Assembly: GCA_964250765.1 (NCBI GenBank)
Contig: CAXUHF010000025.1
Coordinates: 1-52,732, forward strand
Length of the DNA stretch: 52,732 nt
DNA from: JBBQVS01 sp964250765
GTDB lineage: Bacteria; Chloroflexota; Ktedonobacteria; Ktedonobacterales; Ktedonobacteraceae
Direction of reading: 5' to 3'
A model generated the notes under the pieces. The model did no database searches. It saw only the letters and a program-made list of their open reading frames with translations, and was not told where the DNA came from. This document shows, in pieces, positions 16,007-24,192 of this stretch. The first letter of the stretch is position 1, and every line of letters begins with the position of its first letter. The translations under genes were made by a program, and so were the position numbers.

Positions 16007-16480
16007 ATGGCTGATACTCCCTCTAATACCTATGAACTTGTTGCGCTGCTAGCAACAGCCTGGAGTATACTTGTCGATGAACTTCATAAGGAACTTGCTA
16101 AAGTCGGGTATGGAGATATTCGACCTACTCACGGTTTTGCCTTTCAGTTGCTTGCACCAAACGGAGCCACAGGTAACGAATTAGCGGAACACTTGGGGGT
16201 TACAAAGCAGGCAGCTAGCCAGATGATTGACTTTTTGGAAGAACGTGGCTATGTTACACGAAAACCCCATCCTACAGACAAACGCGGAAAAATCGTCATT
16301 CTGACGCAACGAGGTTGGGATTGTATTCAGACTGTTGAAACAATCCTTGCCAAGTTGGAACATCATTGGTCTACAGTTCTGGGCTCTGAACATATGAAAA
16401 TGCTGATCACAGACTTACGTCGTGTTGTTCTTGATTCAGACACAGACATTCTGTCTTATCGGTTGAGGCCCACATGGTAG
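16007..16480 (+). CDS. MarR-family transcriptional regulator
   Basis: This 157-residue dimeric winged-helix regulator has its recognition region in GNELAEHLGVTKQAASQMID (about 58-77), followed by the wing RKPHPTDKRGKIVILTQRG with the characteristic DKRG. Flanking helices form the dimer interface. ATG 16007 has AAGGAAG upstream; the frame is open 17 codons further without a site. It is divergent from the cupin gene, with two matching inverted repeats between them, so it likely represses the cupin gene and perhaps itself. The inducing ligand is unknown. Confidence 0.88.
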   Translation: MADTPSNTYELVALLATAWSILVDELHKELAKVGYGDIRPTHGFAFQLLAPNGATGNELAEHLGVTKQAASQMIDFLEERGYVTRKPHPTDKRGKIVILTQRGWDCIQTVETILAKLEHHWSTVLGSEHMKMLITDLRRVVLDSDTDILSYRLRPTW

Positions 16481-16491
16481 GGTACCAGTAA

Positions 16492-17712
16492 CTACACTTC
16501 GGGCCAGTCGAGCATCATTGCCTGTGCCGTGTCTCCTGGTTGTATCGTGATACCACCTTCTGGCACAATTACGAATGCATTTGCTTGTAACAAGGAGGTC
16601 ATGATGTTCGAGCCTTGATTGCCCGTCGTGTGAGCAACGAAGTGGTCATTGTGCCACTCAACACGTGCTCGTACGTAGTGGCGGCGCATAACTGACTCAC
16701 TGACCCCATCCTCGACAACAACGGGAATCTGCGGTTTTAGTAACTGTGTGTGCCCTTGCATCTTACGCAGAATGGGGCGTCCAAAGAGTTCAAAGGTGAC
16801 AGCTGTGGAAACGGGATTACCTGGCAGTCCTAGTAGGGGAACATGCCCGATATGACCAAATGCAACAGGTTTGCCGGGGCGCATGTTGATACGCCAGAAA
16901 TTAATATTACCTTGCTCCGTCATGATATCTTTCACCAAATCGAAGTCTCCTACGGACACCCCCCCAGATGTGAAGATGAGATCGTAGGTAGCAGCTTCAA
17001 GAAATTTCTCGCGTAAGCTTTCTGTCGTATCCTGAGCTACACCTAGACGCTGTGCTGTTGCGCCCGCACGTAGTATGGCAGCCTCTAATAGATAACTATT
17101 GCTATTCCGAATCTTTCCAGGGCGTAAGGGTTCGTCAACGTCGATCACCTCGTCACCTGTTCCTAGAATGGCTACGCGGGGACGACGAATAACAGGAACT
17201 TGTGCATACCCAAGTGTCGCCAGAACGCCAATTTCCCAGGGACCAACCTCAGTCCCCCGTTGTATGACAACCTGACCTTTATGCATATCCTCGCCAGCAG
17301 GTCGAACGTTATTGTGAGGAGCGACCTCTTCCTGCACCTCTACCCATGTACTCTCCGGTCCATCATAGTTTGTCAACTCGATTTGGATAACGCTATCTGC
17401 GCCAGGAGGAATGGGAGCACCAGTCATGACGCGCATAGCAGTTCCCTCTTCAACAGGGTGGTCGGCAACATATCCAGCCGCTACGCCTCCTGTAACTCGC
17501 AGACGTGGTAGCACGCCACTCTGAGCATGAGTGTCCTGGCTACGCAGCGCAAAACCATCCATCGCCGAGTTCGCAAATGGTGGAATATCATCATGCGCCA
17601 CGATATCTTGTGCCAATACCAATCCCTGCGTAGCAGAAAGCGGAACATGTACCTCTTCTAACGCTGTAATTTGGTCTAAAATACGCTCAAGAGCCTCTTC
17701 TACGCTTATCAT
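16492..17712 (-). CDS. moeA: Molybdopterin molybdenumtransferase
   Basis: This 406-residue cytosolic enzyme inserts molybdate into adenylylated molybdopterin. Domain order is as in MoeA: N-terminal VEEALERIL, then PPFANSAMDGFALR (about 49-62) and VMTGAPIPPGADSV. The catalytic MoeA/MogA-like domain contains LGTGDEV, IRNSNS, FTSGGVSVGDFD and PGKPVAFG, with LPGNPVSTAVTF. A C-terminal beta domain ends the protein. The frame extends 82 codons upstream through tRNA-Glu and a palindrome and is rejected there; ATG 17712 matches the family start. It is convergent with marR, 11 bases between stops and no visible terminator. Confidence 0.95.
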   Translation of the reverse strand: MISVEEALERILDQITALEEVHVPLSATQGLVLAQDIVAHDDIPPFANSAMDGFALRSQDTHAQSGVLPRLRVTGGVAAGYVADHPVEEGTAMRVMTGAPIPPGADSVIQIELTNYDGPESTWVEVQEEVAPHNNVRPAGEDMHKGQVVIQRGTEVGPWEIGVLATLGYAQVPVIRRPRVAILGTGDEVIDVDEPLRPGKIRNSNSYLLEAAILRAGATAQRLGVAQDTTESLREKFLEAATYDLIFTSGGVSVGDFDLVKDIMTEQGNINFWRINMRPGKPVAFGHIGHVPLLGLPGNPVSTAVTFELFGRPILRKMQGHTQLLKPQIPVVVEDGVSESVMRRHYVRARVEWHNDHFVAHTTGNQGSNIMTSLLQANAFVIVPEGGITIQPGDTAQAMMLDWPEV

Positions 17713-17728
17713 GAGTGCATACCTTTCA

Positions 17729-17799
17729 TGTAGGGACCGATTTATCGCGTCCTCGTTGATAGTTGATTGCCAAGAGGACGCGATAAATCGGTCCCTACA
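17729..17799 (+). repeat. Interspersed palindrome 2 (GTAGGG-ended)
   Basis: Perfect 26-base arms (17729-17754 and 17774-17799) begin TGTAGGGACC and contain TCGCGTCC. The loop is 19 bases. It lies between tRNA-Glu and moeA, 16 bases upstream of the moeA start codon, so it would fold in the moeA leader. Confidence 0.88.
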
Positions 17800-17820
17800 G
17801 ATTAATATCATTATAAACAA

Positions 17821-17862
17821 AAGAAGCCTGACACACCAAATAGGAGTAATGTCAGGCTTCTT
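17821..17862 (-). terminator. Terminator of tRNA-Glu
   Basis: A 13-bp perfect stem (17821-17833 with 17850-17862) lies 12 bases beyond the tRNA 3' end on its strand, followed by a TTTTGTTT-like tract on the minus strand. Confidence 0.75.
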
Positions 17863-17873
17863 CTGAAAAATAG

Positions 17874-17947
17874 TACCTCGTACGGGATTCGAACCCGTGG
17901 TCTCCGCCTTGAAAGGGCGGCGTCCAAGGCCGCTAGACGAACGAGGC
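17874..17947 (-). tRNA. tRNA-Glu (UUC anticodon)
   Basis: On the minus strand GCCTCGT pairs with ACGAGGT. The anticodon arm CCGCC-CTTTCAA-GGCGG carries TTC, and the T arm contains GTTCGAATC. The gene is 74 bases long including the discriminator; CCA is not encoded. Confidence 0.95.
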
Positions 17948-18092
17948 TTGCTGCTCACATATTTGTGTCAACGTTGGGATTGTACTCCATCTCTCTAGCT
18001 TTGTCAAGCAAAGTTTGCTATAGTAGAGCGTGTAATTTCAAAAGATGATAGAATACTCCGGTTAGTAGCAAAATTAAGAAGGTGTTCAAGAC

Positions 18093-19106
18093 ATGGCAAA
18101 TACAAAGACGCGTTCGGCAGCGCAGCGACGTGAGCAGGTACGTCAGCAAAGGCTACGAAGCGATAGTCAAAATACGCAGCAACAACAAGTGAAAACGCGT
18201 AAGGTACGACGTACAGTCCGACGTGGTATTAACCCCTGGTGGTATATAGGCAGTGTTCTTACTGTTATTGTCATCGTCGTAGGTGTGTTTATCTATATCG
18301 CAAATCAGCAAGGCAATGTGGCGACAACAGGCACAACAGACGCGACTGTGTTGCAACAGGTAACACATGTTAGTCCAACTCTGCTCTCGCAGGTTGGAAC
18401 AGCGGATGTGAAAAACAATTTTCAAGCAGTACAAAAAAAACAACCAATCCTGCTAGGACCAACAGGGAAGCCGCAATTCTTATATTATGGTGCAGAGTTC
18501 TGTCCCTATTGTGCAGGACAGCGTTGGGGTGTTGTGGTTGCGCTGAGTCGTTTTGGAACATTTACGAAGTTGCCTGAGATCGCCTCCTCTTCAACCGACG
18601 TGTATCCTAACACAGCGACGTTCTCATTTTATAAGAGCAGCTATACGAGTAACTATATTGACTTTGTGTCGCTAGAGGTCGAGGATGGTCAAGGCAAACC
18701 GCTTCAAACATTGACGCCTGACCAACAAAAACTCGTGGACACCTATAACGCTCCTCCCTATACACAGTCTCCTGGTTTCCCGTTCATTGATATTGGTAAT
18801 CAGTACATTGTGGCTGGTCCTACCTATGTGCCAGATGTACTCGCTGGCCTCTCACAAAAGGATATCGCTGGTCAGCTTTCAAGTGGGGATAGTGCCTCTT
18901 CTAAAGCAATCCTGGCAACTGCGAACTATATGACTGCTGGCATTTGTGCGATTACGAACAACAAGCCCGAAAGTGTCTGTAGTGATCCTACAATTCAGCA
19001 GATTGAGCAATCAATGCCTAAAGCTACTGCGAATAGCGGAAATTCACAGCTTGCAACTATTGTTGGTCAACCCGAACTGATTGCACCATCCCGACGAAGA
19101 GCCTAA
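18093..19106 (+). CDS. DUF929 family membrane-anchored thioredoxin-like protein
   Basis: This 337-residue protein has a highly basic N-terminus (about 1-45), one membrane anchor at about 50-70 (YIGSVLTVIVIVVGVFIYIA), and an extracytoplasmic domain of the DUF929 family. The domain contains GAEFCPYCAGQRWGVVVALS (about 132-151), with a CPYC thioredoxin-type motif. Late cysteines (ICAIT and SVCSD) could form a second disulfide. It is probably a redox-active or disulfide-handling envelope protein; the partner is unknown. AAGGTG lies upstream of the ATG. Confidence 0.88.
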   Translation: MANTKTRSAAQRREQVRQQRLRSDSQNTQQQQVKTRKVRRTVRRGINPWWYIGSVLTVIVIVVGVFIYIANQQGNVATTGTTDATVLQQVTHVSPTLLSQVGTADVKNNFQAVQKKQPILLGPTGKPQFLYYGAEFCPYCAGQRWGVVVALSRFGTFTKLPEIASSSTDVYPNTATFSFYKSSYTSNYIDFVSLEVEDGQGKPLQTLTPDQQKLVDTYNAPPYTQSPGFPFIDIGNQYIVAGPTYVPDVLAGLSQKDIAGQLSSGDSASSKAILATANYMTAGICAITNNKPESVCSDPTIQQIEQSMPKATANSGNSQLATIVGQPELIAPSRRRA

Positions 19107-19132
19107 CTCTAAGAAACAAACAATTCAAAGGG

Positions 19133-19211
19133 CAGGGAGACCGCAAGGGTCTCCCCTACACGTAAACAAATCAAATAAATATGTGTAGGAGAGACCCTTG
19201 CGGTCTCCCTG
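19133..19211 (+). repeat. Interspersed palindrome 3 (GGGAGACC type)
   Basis: Arms of 29 bases (19133-19161 and 19183-19211) match at 28 positions: outer CAGGGAGACC, inner CCTACAC. The CCTAC/GTAGG element is internal here rather than terminal, so this is a related but distinct variant. It lies 26 bases after the DUF929 gene and may act as its terminator, since TTTT follows the right arm. Confidence 0.82.
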
Positions 19212-19307
19212 TTTTCTCAAATGGCTGACTCGGTTCTTTTACTTTTTGGACCCTTGTATATACTGTAAGTATGGATATGTTGATGTGTGGATAGAGGAGG
19301 ATCATCC

Positions 19308-19778
19308 ATGAAGAACTTACAGCCGACTTTTCGTATCGAAACACTTTCCGATGGGGATACATCCCCACAAGTATCTCTGCCTCGCCTTTCACTACCCCAG
19401 GTAACGCCAGCACAAGTGATTGCGAAGCGGCAGCATTCTCATGCGGTCAGCACACTGCATCCCCAACTCGTATCACAAATAACCCCGTTTCCACAAGCAC
19501 CAATGACACCACCATTAGTCGAACCCTCAACAAGGCAATCATTAGTACTTCAAACGCAGAAAGACGCGTCTTCTCTTTCTCTTTTGTCAGGACCACAAGT
19601 GCCGTTTCCTACGCCTCGCTTCGACTTTTCGCGGTCATTGCGTACTGGTGTAACCTATATCCCGCGTTCTATGACACGTCATAAAGAACCCAATATAGCT
19701 GATGCTTTAATTGCTTGTGGAACACTTGTACTAATTGGTCTATTTATTTTGATGCTTCTGTACTACTTTAGCGCGTGA
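19308..19778 (+). CDS. Proline-rich tail-anchored hypothetical protein
   Basis: This 156-residue protein has a polar, proline- and glutamine-rich body (for example LPRLSLPQVTPAQV) with no catalytic motif. It ends in one hydrophobic segment (ALIACGTLVLIGLFILMLLYY, about 133-153), implying a C-terminal membrane anchor with the body in the cytosol. A strong GAGGAGG lies 7 bases before ATG 19308. No family was recognised. The architecture resembles the minus-strand protein at 24193-24765, though sequences are not obviously related. Confidence 0.6.
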   Translation: MKNLQPTFRIETLSDGDTSPQVSLPRLSLPQVTPAQVIAKRQHSHAVSTLHPQLVSQITPFPQAPMTPPLVEPSTRQSLVLQTQKDASSLSLLSGPQVPFPTPRFDFSRSLRTGVTYIPRSMTRHKEPNIADALIACGTLVLIGLFILMLLYYFSA

Positions 19779-19903
19779 CTCCTACCCATCATGTTGCGTT
19801 ACTAGCGTCTCTACTGGTACAATGAAAAACAACGAATTGTGATTAGACTGGACTCCAGAAGCATCGACTCGTGGCGAGTGTCTGTTTGAGTCGTTTGTGA
19901 GCA

Positions 19904-20782
19904 ATGCAAACAACTCGCCATCGAGGAACTATAAAAAAACGCCGTGTAAAAACATCCTTGTTAAGCCACATAGTGACATACGTAAGCGGCTGGCTTCAAG
20001 TTATGCTCATCTACTGTGTAGTGGGTGTACGTTTCTTACGTTGGCGTAGATATCTCTGGCGTCGCTTGTTTTATGGGTTGGAAAGTACACAAATATATAT
20101 GAAACAAACTCTGCTCATCGTGCGTCATGGGCAAACGACCTGGAATGTGGAGCATCGCCTTCCAGGGCAGCTTCCTGGTGTCGCACTCAATGAGAATGGT
20201 CGGCAGCAAGCAGCGCGGCTCGCCGAGGCCCTTACCGTGCTTCCAATTAGTGCCATTATCAGTAGTCCGCTTGAACGTGCTCGTGATACAGCAGAAATTA
20301 TTGCCAAAGGCCGGAATATTCCTATCGAATTAGAGCCAGACCTGATGGATACCCAGATTGGAAGTTGGGCTGGACAAGTCATCGAAGACGTCGCAAAGAA
20401 TGATCCAGCTTGGAAAGAATATGTACGTAATCCGAATGTTGCTCCTGACGGCGTTGAGACCTTTCCACAGGTACAGCAGCGTGTTGTGGCGGCAATTGAG
20501 CGTTGGCGGACTCAGGAAAACGTTGGTCCTTACCCTGTATTTGTTGCACATGCCGATGTTATTAAACTACTGGTTGCACATTTTTCAGGATTGGAAGCAG
20601 GAAAAGCAGGGACACTTCATATAGACAATGCCTCGGTGAGCCTTGTTGAATTAGAGAACGAGCAACCTCCACAAGTCATCGCCATCAGCTGGAGTCCCAA
20701 TCCTGGCTGGCTAAAAGCTCCAACACCTGAAATCTTGAAAAAGCCTACCCCTACCGAAGAAAAAGGCGAACAGTTAGAGTAA
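19904..20782 (+). CDS. Histidine phosphatase family protein with hydrophobic N-terminal extension
   Basis: The catalytic domain starts near residue 66 with LLIVRHGQTTWN (catalytic RHG histidine). SSPLERARDTAEII follows, then VFVAHADVIK with the second histidine, as in phosphoglycerate-mutase-like phosphatases. Before it are 65 residues with a hydrophobic stretch (YVSGWLQVMLIYCVVGVRFL) and a very basic RWRRYLWRR run, suggesting membrane attachment. The internal ATG at 20099 would give a normal stand-alone enzyme but lacks a nearby ribosome site. Substrate unknown. A polar Pro/Lys/Glu tail ends the protein. Confidence 0.82.
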   Translation: MQTTRHRGTIKKRRVKTSLLSHIVTYVSGWLQVMLIYCVVGVRFLRWRRYLWRRLFYGLESTQIYMKQTLLIVRHGQTTWNVEHRLPGQLPGVALNENGRQQAARLAEALTVLPISAIISSPLERARDTAEIIAKGRNIPIELEPDLMDTQIGSWAGQVIEDVAKNDPAWKEYVRNPNVAPDGVETFPQVQQRVVAAIERWRTQENVGPYPVFVAHADVIKLLVAHFSGLEAGKAGTLHIDNASVSLVELENEQPPQVIAISWSPNPGWLKAPTPEILKKPTPTEEKGEQLE

Positions 20783-20821
20783 CTGAACGCTCTCTGATTA
20801 TATCTGGAAGGGAATACTACC

Positions 20822-21664
20822 ATGTTTGATCCACATGACCCTTATGAACGCTATTACTGGCACTATGAATCTCGACGTCCACTTTCAGTAGCACAGATCG
20901 TTGCACTACAGAGTGTTGATGCAGAAACGGCTGGTCTTATCTGGTTGTTGCTGGAATGTGGAGCCTCACTCACTGTGGCGGGTCCAACAGACCCACAGCC
21001 AGGAGTAGGCAAGACGACGACGCTCAATGCACTGCTGCAGTTTCTGCCTGAAGGAACAGCTCTCGTGTATATGTCTGGCATGTACGAGAACTTTGCATTT
21101 ACACGTATCCCAGATATTGAACCCAAGACAACCTGTGCACTGTGTAACGAGGTGAGTGATCATCTCCCGATTTACATGTGGGGGCGCATTGCACGTCGCT
21201 ACCTCACGCTTCCCAGTAAAGGATTTCGTGTAGCGACAAGTGTACATGCCGACACAATCAACGATGTTATGCATATGTATAGTCAAGACTTACATCTCAA
21301 CTCAGATGATATACGTCGTCTAGGACTCATTATCAATATAGGGTTAGTCGGACGTACGTATCCACCACGTCGTCGCTGGTTTTCTACGCACTTTGTACCA
21401 CCGCAAGCGGACCCAAAGCATCCTGATGTTGTCGTTCCTACTCCGCTCTCTTTGTGGAATGAGTATGATGATACTTTTGAGCATGCCGACCAGTCCACTC
21501 TTGATGAACTTGCTACCTATGTAGGAGTGACGCCACAAGAGTTTACTAAGGCACTCAAACTGCGAGTCGATTGCTTAAAGGATATTTCACAGGGGACGGG
21601 TATCGGGTCACGTGAGATGTTTGATGCTGTGAATGACCTGCGCACACGTTCTTCGCAACCATAA
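20822..21664 (+). CDS. CpaF/FlaI-like secretion-type ATPase domain protein (compact, orphan)
   Basis: This 280-residue protein resembles the C-terminal motor of type II/IV secretion ATPases. AETAGLIWLLLECGASLTVAG (about 34-54) and KTTTLNALLQFLP fit the FlaI/CpaF pattern, and ATSVHADT near 140 corresponds to the His box. The P-loop reads GPTDPQPGVGKTT (54-66), four residues longer than the usual GPTGSGKTT. There is no N-terminal domain and no pilus or secretion gene nearby. It may be a repurposed or inactive ATPase. The start lies 40 bases after the histidine phosphatase gene. Confidence 0.75.
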   Translation: MFDPHDPYERYYWHYESRRPLSVAQIVALQSVDAETAGLIWLLLECGASLTVAGPTDPQPGVGKTTTLNALLQFLPEGTALVYMSGMYENFAFTRIPDIEPKTTCALCNEVSDHLPIYMWGRIARRYLTLPSKGFRVATSVHADTINDVMHMYSQDLHLNSDDIRRLGLIINIGLVGRTYPPRRRWFSTHFVPPQADPKHPDVVVPTPLSLWNEYDDTFEHADQSTLDELATYVGVTPQEFTKALKLRVDCLKDISQGTGIGSREMFDAVNDLRTRSSQP

Positions 21665-21821
21665 TGAACGAAGAAATAGAAATCCTATAGAAAGTGTTCT
21701 CCTTAGTGATAAAAGAAAGGAGTATATCATGCTGGGACAAAATACATCTGTCGGTGCTGGACGCTGGCCCCGCATCTGTGCTGAACGTCGCTAACAATCG
21801 AGAAGAGGAGCAATACCTGAC

Positions 21822-23048
21822 ATGTCGCATACCATCGCCATGCTCAGCGTTCATACGTCCCCACTCGATAATCCGGGACGCACAAAGGACGCAGGAGGCA
21901 TGAATGTTTATATACGCGAATTGGCAACAGAACTGGGCCGTCGCGGAAACACAGTAGACATCTTTACCCGTCAAACACACGAACAAACACCACAAATTGT
22001 ACAGTTTGCACCAAATGTGCGCGTCATTCATATTCACGCAGGACCAACAGTACCACTTCACAAAAACAGTCTTTTTCCCTATATTCATTCTTTTGTAACT
22101 CAAGTCACCATGTTCGCTGATGCGGAAGCACGTCACTATGACATCCTTCATAGTCACTATTGGCTTTCAGGCGTTGCTGGAGTTAAATTAGCGTGGCGTT
22201 GGGACATTCCACATGTGACCATGTTTCATACACTCGCACGTTTAAAGCAACTAGCTCATCCTAGCGAACAAGAACCGCAACAACGCCTGGATATGGAGCA
22301 ACGCTTGCTACAATCGGTGGATTGTGTGATTGCTGCCACTCCTGATGAGCGCACACAAATGACGCGTTATTGTGGTGCGCCAACAAATCGTGTACATGTT
22401 ATTCCTTGTGGCGTCGATCTCGAATTGTTCGTACCATATCCGCAACAACAGGCACGTATACATCTGGGCTTAGACACACAACAACCTCTACTACTCTTTG
22501 CTGGTAGACTTGATCCATTTAAAGGGCCTGACATCCTGCTACGTGCTGCTTCAATGATGGAGAAAAAAGCGCAAATAGTAATCGTTGGCGGCTCGTTAAA
22601 TGACGACAAGGACCTTCAAAATTTACGTGTACTAGCCTCAGAACTGAATATCGAACAACATGTACGATTTGTAGGGGCACAACCACAACAGGCTCTACCT
22701 TACCTCTATAGTGCTGCTGATGTAACCGTAGTTCCTTCATATCACGAGAGCTTTGGCCTTGTCGCGGTTGAGTCGCTTGCGTGTGGCACACCTGTTGTTG
22801 CGACACGTGCGGGCGGTTTGATGACCATTATACATAACGACGAAAACGGTTATCTGGTGCCGCGTTGCCCAGGTTTCTTTGCCGAAAGACTGGATGCGAT
22901 ACTGCGTATTCCAGCAATAAGGGCGCGATTACAACAAGAGGCACGTCGTTCTGTTCTCCAATTTAGCTGGCAAAGTGTCGCTAATCAAATGGAGAATGTT
23001 TATGCTGATCTTGTAAATGCACCGAGAACAGTCGCAATATCCTCTTAA
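21822..23048 (+). CDS. Glycosyltransferase family 4 protein (MshA/sucrose-phosphate-synthase-like)
   Basis: This 408-residue GT-B enzyme has a glycine-rich acceptor loop near the start (NPGRTKDAGGMNVYIREL, about 18-35) and HSHYWLSG near 110. The donor half carries FAGRLDPFKGPD and the EX7E motif ESFGLVAVE followed by CGTPVVATRAGGL. These are hallmarks of retaining NDP-sugar transferases of the MshA type. Mycothiol itself is not implied; no other mycothiol gene is seen. It is cytosolic or membrane-peripheral. GAGGAG lies about 11 bases upstream of the ATG. An interspersed palindrome follows. Confidence 0.92.
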   Translation: MSHTIAMLSVHTSPLDNPGRTKDAGGMNVYIRELATELGRRGNTVDIFTRQTHEQTPQIVQFAPNVRVIHIHAGPTVPLHKNSLFPYIHSFVTQVTMFADAEARHYDILHSHYWLSGVAGVKLAWRWDIPHVTMFHTLARLKQLAHPSEQEPQQRLDMEQRLLQSVDCVIAATPDERTQMTRYCGAPTNRVHVIPCGVDLELFVPYPQQQARIHLGLDTQQPLLLFAGRLDPFKGPDILLRAASMMEKKAQIVIVGGSLNDDKDLQNLRVLASELNIEQHVRFVGAQPQQALPYLYSAADVTVVPSYHESFGLVAVESLACGTPVVATRAGGLMTIIHNDENGYLVPRCPGFFAERLDAILRIPAIRARLQQEARRSVLQFSWQSVANQMENVYADLVNAPRTVAISS

Positions 23049-23057
23049 TATGTACCA

Positions 23058-23133
23058 TGTAGGGGCTATAATTCATTACGCCAAAGTCGCACACTATAGG
23101 CCGACTTTGGCGTAATGAATTATAGCCCCTACA
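23058..23133 (+). repeat. Interspersed palindrome 4 (GTAGGG-ended)
   Basis: Perfect 32-base arms (23058-23089 and 23102-23133) begin TGTAGGGGCT and end AGCCCCTACA, with a 12-base loop. The interior differs from the TCGCGTCC type. It starts 9 bases after the glycosyltransferase stop. Confidence 0.88.
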
Positions 23134-23196
23134 CGGTTACACATCTTTGCTAGTACTCATAACTAACTATTTTTTGAAATCTCCTATCCAATAGGG

Positions 23197-23225
23197 TAGA
23201 CTTTCATCGCTCTCTATGGTATAAT
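23197..23225 (+). promoter_or_regulatory. Promoter for a candidate non-coding RNA
   Basis: TAGACT (23197-23202) and a perfect TATAAT (23220-23225) are 17 bases apart. No convincing protein gene follows for over 500 bases, but a terminator does at 23436-23467. Confidence 0.5.
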
Positions 23226-23231
23226 CGACTT

Positions 23232-23467
23232 CATTAGCAAAGCATATTCGGGCGTACATATCAGCCTACACAATCACAACATCGTCGTTTTGAAGTTGTT
23301 TGGCATCAGGTCATGTACATCCAGCTAGTTGCTGGATGAGAATTGGAATGCGTATGTATTCAGTCTCATTGAAATTGCATGTTGCATCGTTGCATCTGAT
23401 GCGGTTAACACAGACTGATTTTGACGCGTAAACACACACTAGGAGCAGAATGTTCCTGGTGTTTTTT
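23232..23467 (+). ncRNA. Candidate structured non-coding RNA (about 235 nt)
   Basis: A promoter-to-terminator unit with nested base pairing. GCGTACATATCAG (23252-23264) pairs with CTGATTTTGACGC (23415-23427) with three mismatches. Inside, GCATCAG (23303-23309) pairs with CTGATGC (23396-23402). Inside that, CATCCAGC and GCTGGATG (23318-23338) form a perfect 8-bp hairpin with a 5-base loop. ACAAC/GTTGT adds a side hairpin in the left arm. None of the conserved sequence of RNase P, tmRNA or SRP RNA is present. A 6S-like role is conceivable from the closed, bulged shape but unproven. Confidence 0.45.
23436..23467 (+). terminator. Terminator of the candidate non-coding RNA
   Basis: ACACTAGGA pairs with TCCTGGTGT (9 bp with one G-U) around a 9-base loop and is followed by six T. 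It sits well away from any gene start or stop, which implies that a separate transcript ends here. Confidence 0.7.
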
Positions 23468-23779
23468 ATTTCTCAGTTTATTCATCTTTATACACGCATT
23501 GGCTTTTGGGCTCATTGATTCTTCTTTCTTCCTTGGGCCACTACTCTACCAGTTGGTGGAGGTCGATAAGATAAGTATTTATGAAAGGAGGAGGTGCTTC
23601 CCTTCAACTATTCAAGAACTGCTTGAATAAGATGAAAATCTTATACTTTATCATGGTGCGATACTACGGACGCTTACAGTTATGCAATTGTGCATGAACT
23701 GTGTAGGCTACGCCACAGAAGCGTAGAGGACAGAAAATGTGGACGCGGAGTGGTTGCTAGATTTTCAAGGAGATAGCTT
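23468..23779 (+). other. Leader region of the SWIM protein gene
   Basis: About 310 bases without a supported gene. It holds an isolated ribosome-site-like run, AAAGGAGGAGG (23584-23594), followed only by a ten-codon GTG frame, and a short hairpin CTACGC/GCGTAG (near 23707-23726). A 38-codon frame at 23581 overlaps that run and has no ribosome site of its own. I see no riboswitch signature. Confidence 0.4.
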
Positions 23780-24061
23780 ATGAACTCAAGTATGATCAGC
23801 AAAATCGCAAAAGCCAAACGATACGCAGAGGAACCAGAGCGCATTCAGTTCACACACTTTGAAGCGAAATTTCAGGGCGAGAACGATGTTCATACAACGA
23901 ACTTTGATGATGGCGAGTGGACCTGTACTTGCCGCTTCTTCCATGATTGGGGCGACTGCTGCCACACGATGGCGATGCAACGTGTGCTAGGTGTAACTAT
24001 TCCATCAGTCCACCGCCACGGTGTTCCTATGGGCTTAGGCACCAGCCCCTTGGTACACTAA
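23780..24061 (+). CDS. Minimal SWIM zinc-finger protein
   Basis: This 93-residue protein is little more than a SWIM finger. WTCTCRFFHDWGDCCHTMA (47-65) supplies Cys49, Cys51, Cys60 and His62 in the CxCx(n)CxH pattern. About 45 polar residues precede it (FEAKFQGENDVHTTNFDDG, typical beta lead-in). SWIM domains usually bind DNA or protein within larger proteins such as helicases or transposases; no such partner is adjacent. AAGGAGA lies upstream of the ATG. A terminator follows about 70 bases after the stop. Confidence 0.82.
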   Translation: MNSSMISKIAKAKRYAEEPERIQFTHFEAKFQGENDVHTTNFDDGEWTCTCRFFHDWGDCCHTMAMQRVLGVTIPSVHRHGVPMGLGTSPLVH

Positions 24062-24131
24062 GCAGGACAATACCTGTTTTGCTTACAAGGATAAAGTACT
24101 CGTGTATATACGATATCGAACGCAAACATCA

Positions 24132-24165
24132 AGAAGCACTGACTCCATACGAGCAGTGCTTTTCT
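24132..24165 (+). terminator. Terminator after the SWIM gene
   Basis: AAGCACTG pairs with CAGTGCTT (24134-24161) around a 12-base loop, followed by TTTTC. It lies between the SWIM gene and the convergent minus-strand gene ending at 24193. Confidence 0.65.
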
Positions 24166-24192
24166 TGTTTCTTGCTAAGTATTGGTTTCTAA

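Noticed and set aside
17713..17958. 82-codon extension of moeA
   Set aside because: It reads through tRNA-Glu, its terminator and a palindrome; MoeA proteins start at the chosen ATG.
23421..23630. 69-residue hydrophobic frame
   Set aside because: It overlaps the terminator of the candidate RNA and lacks a ribosome site; composition looks accidental.
23581..23697. 38-codon frame starting in AAAGGAGGAGG
   Set aside because: The ribosome-like run is inside the frame rather than before it; no homology recognised.
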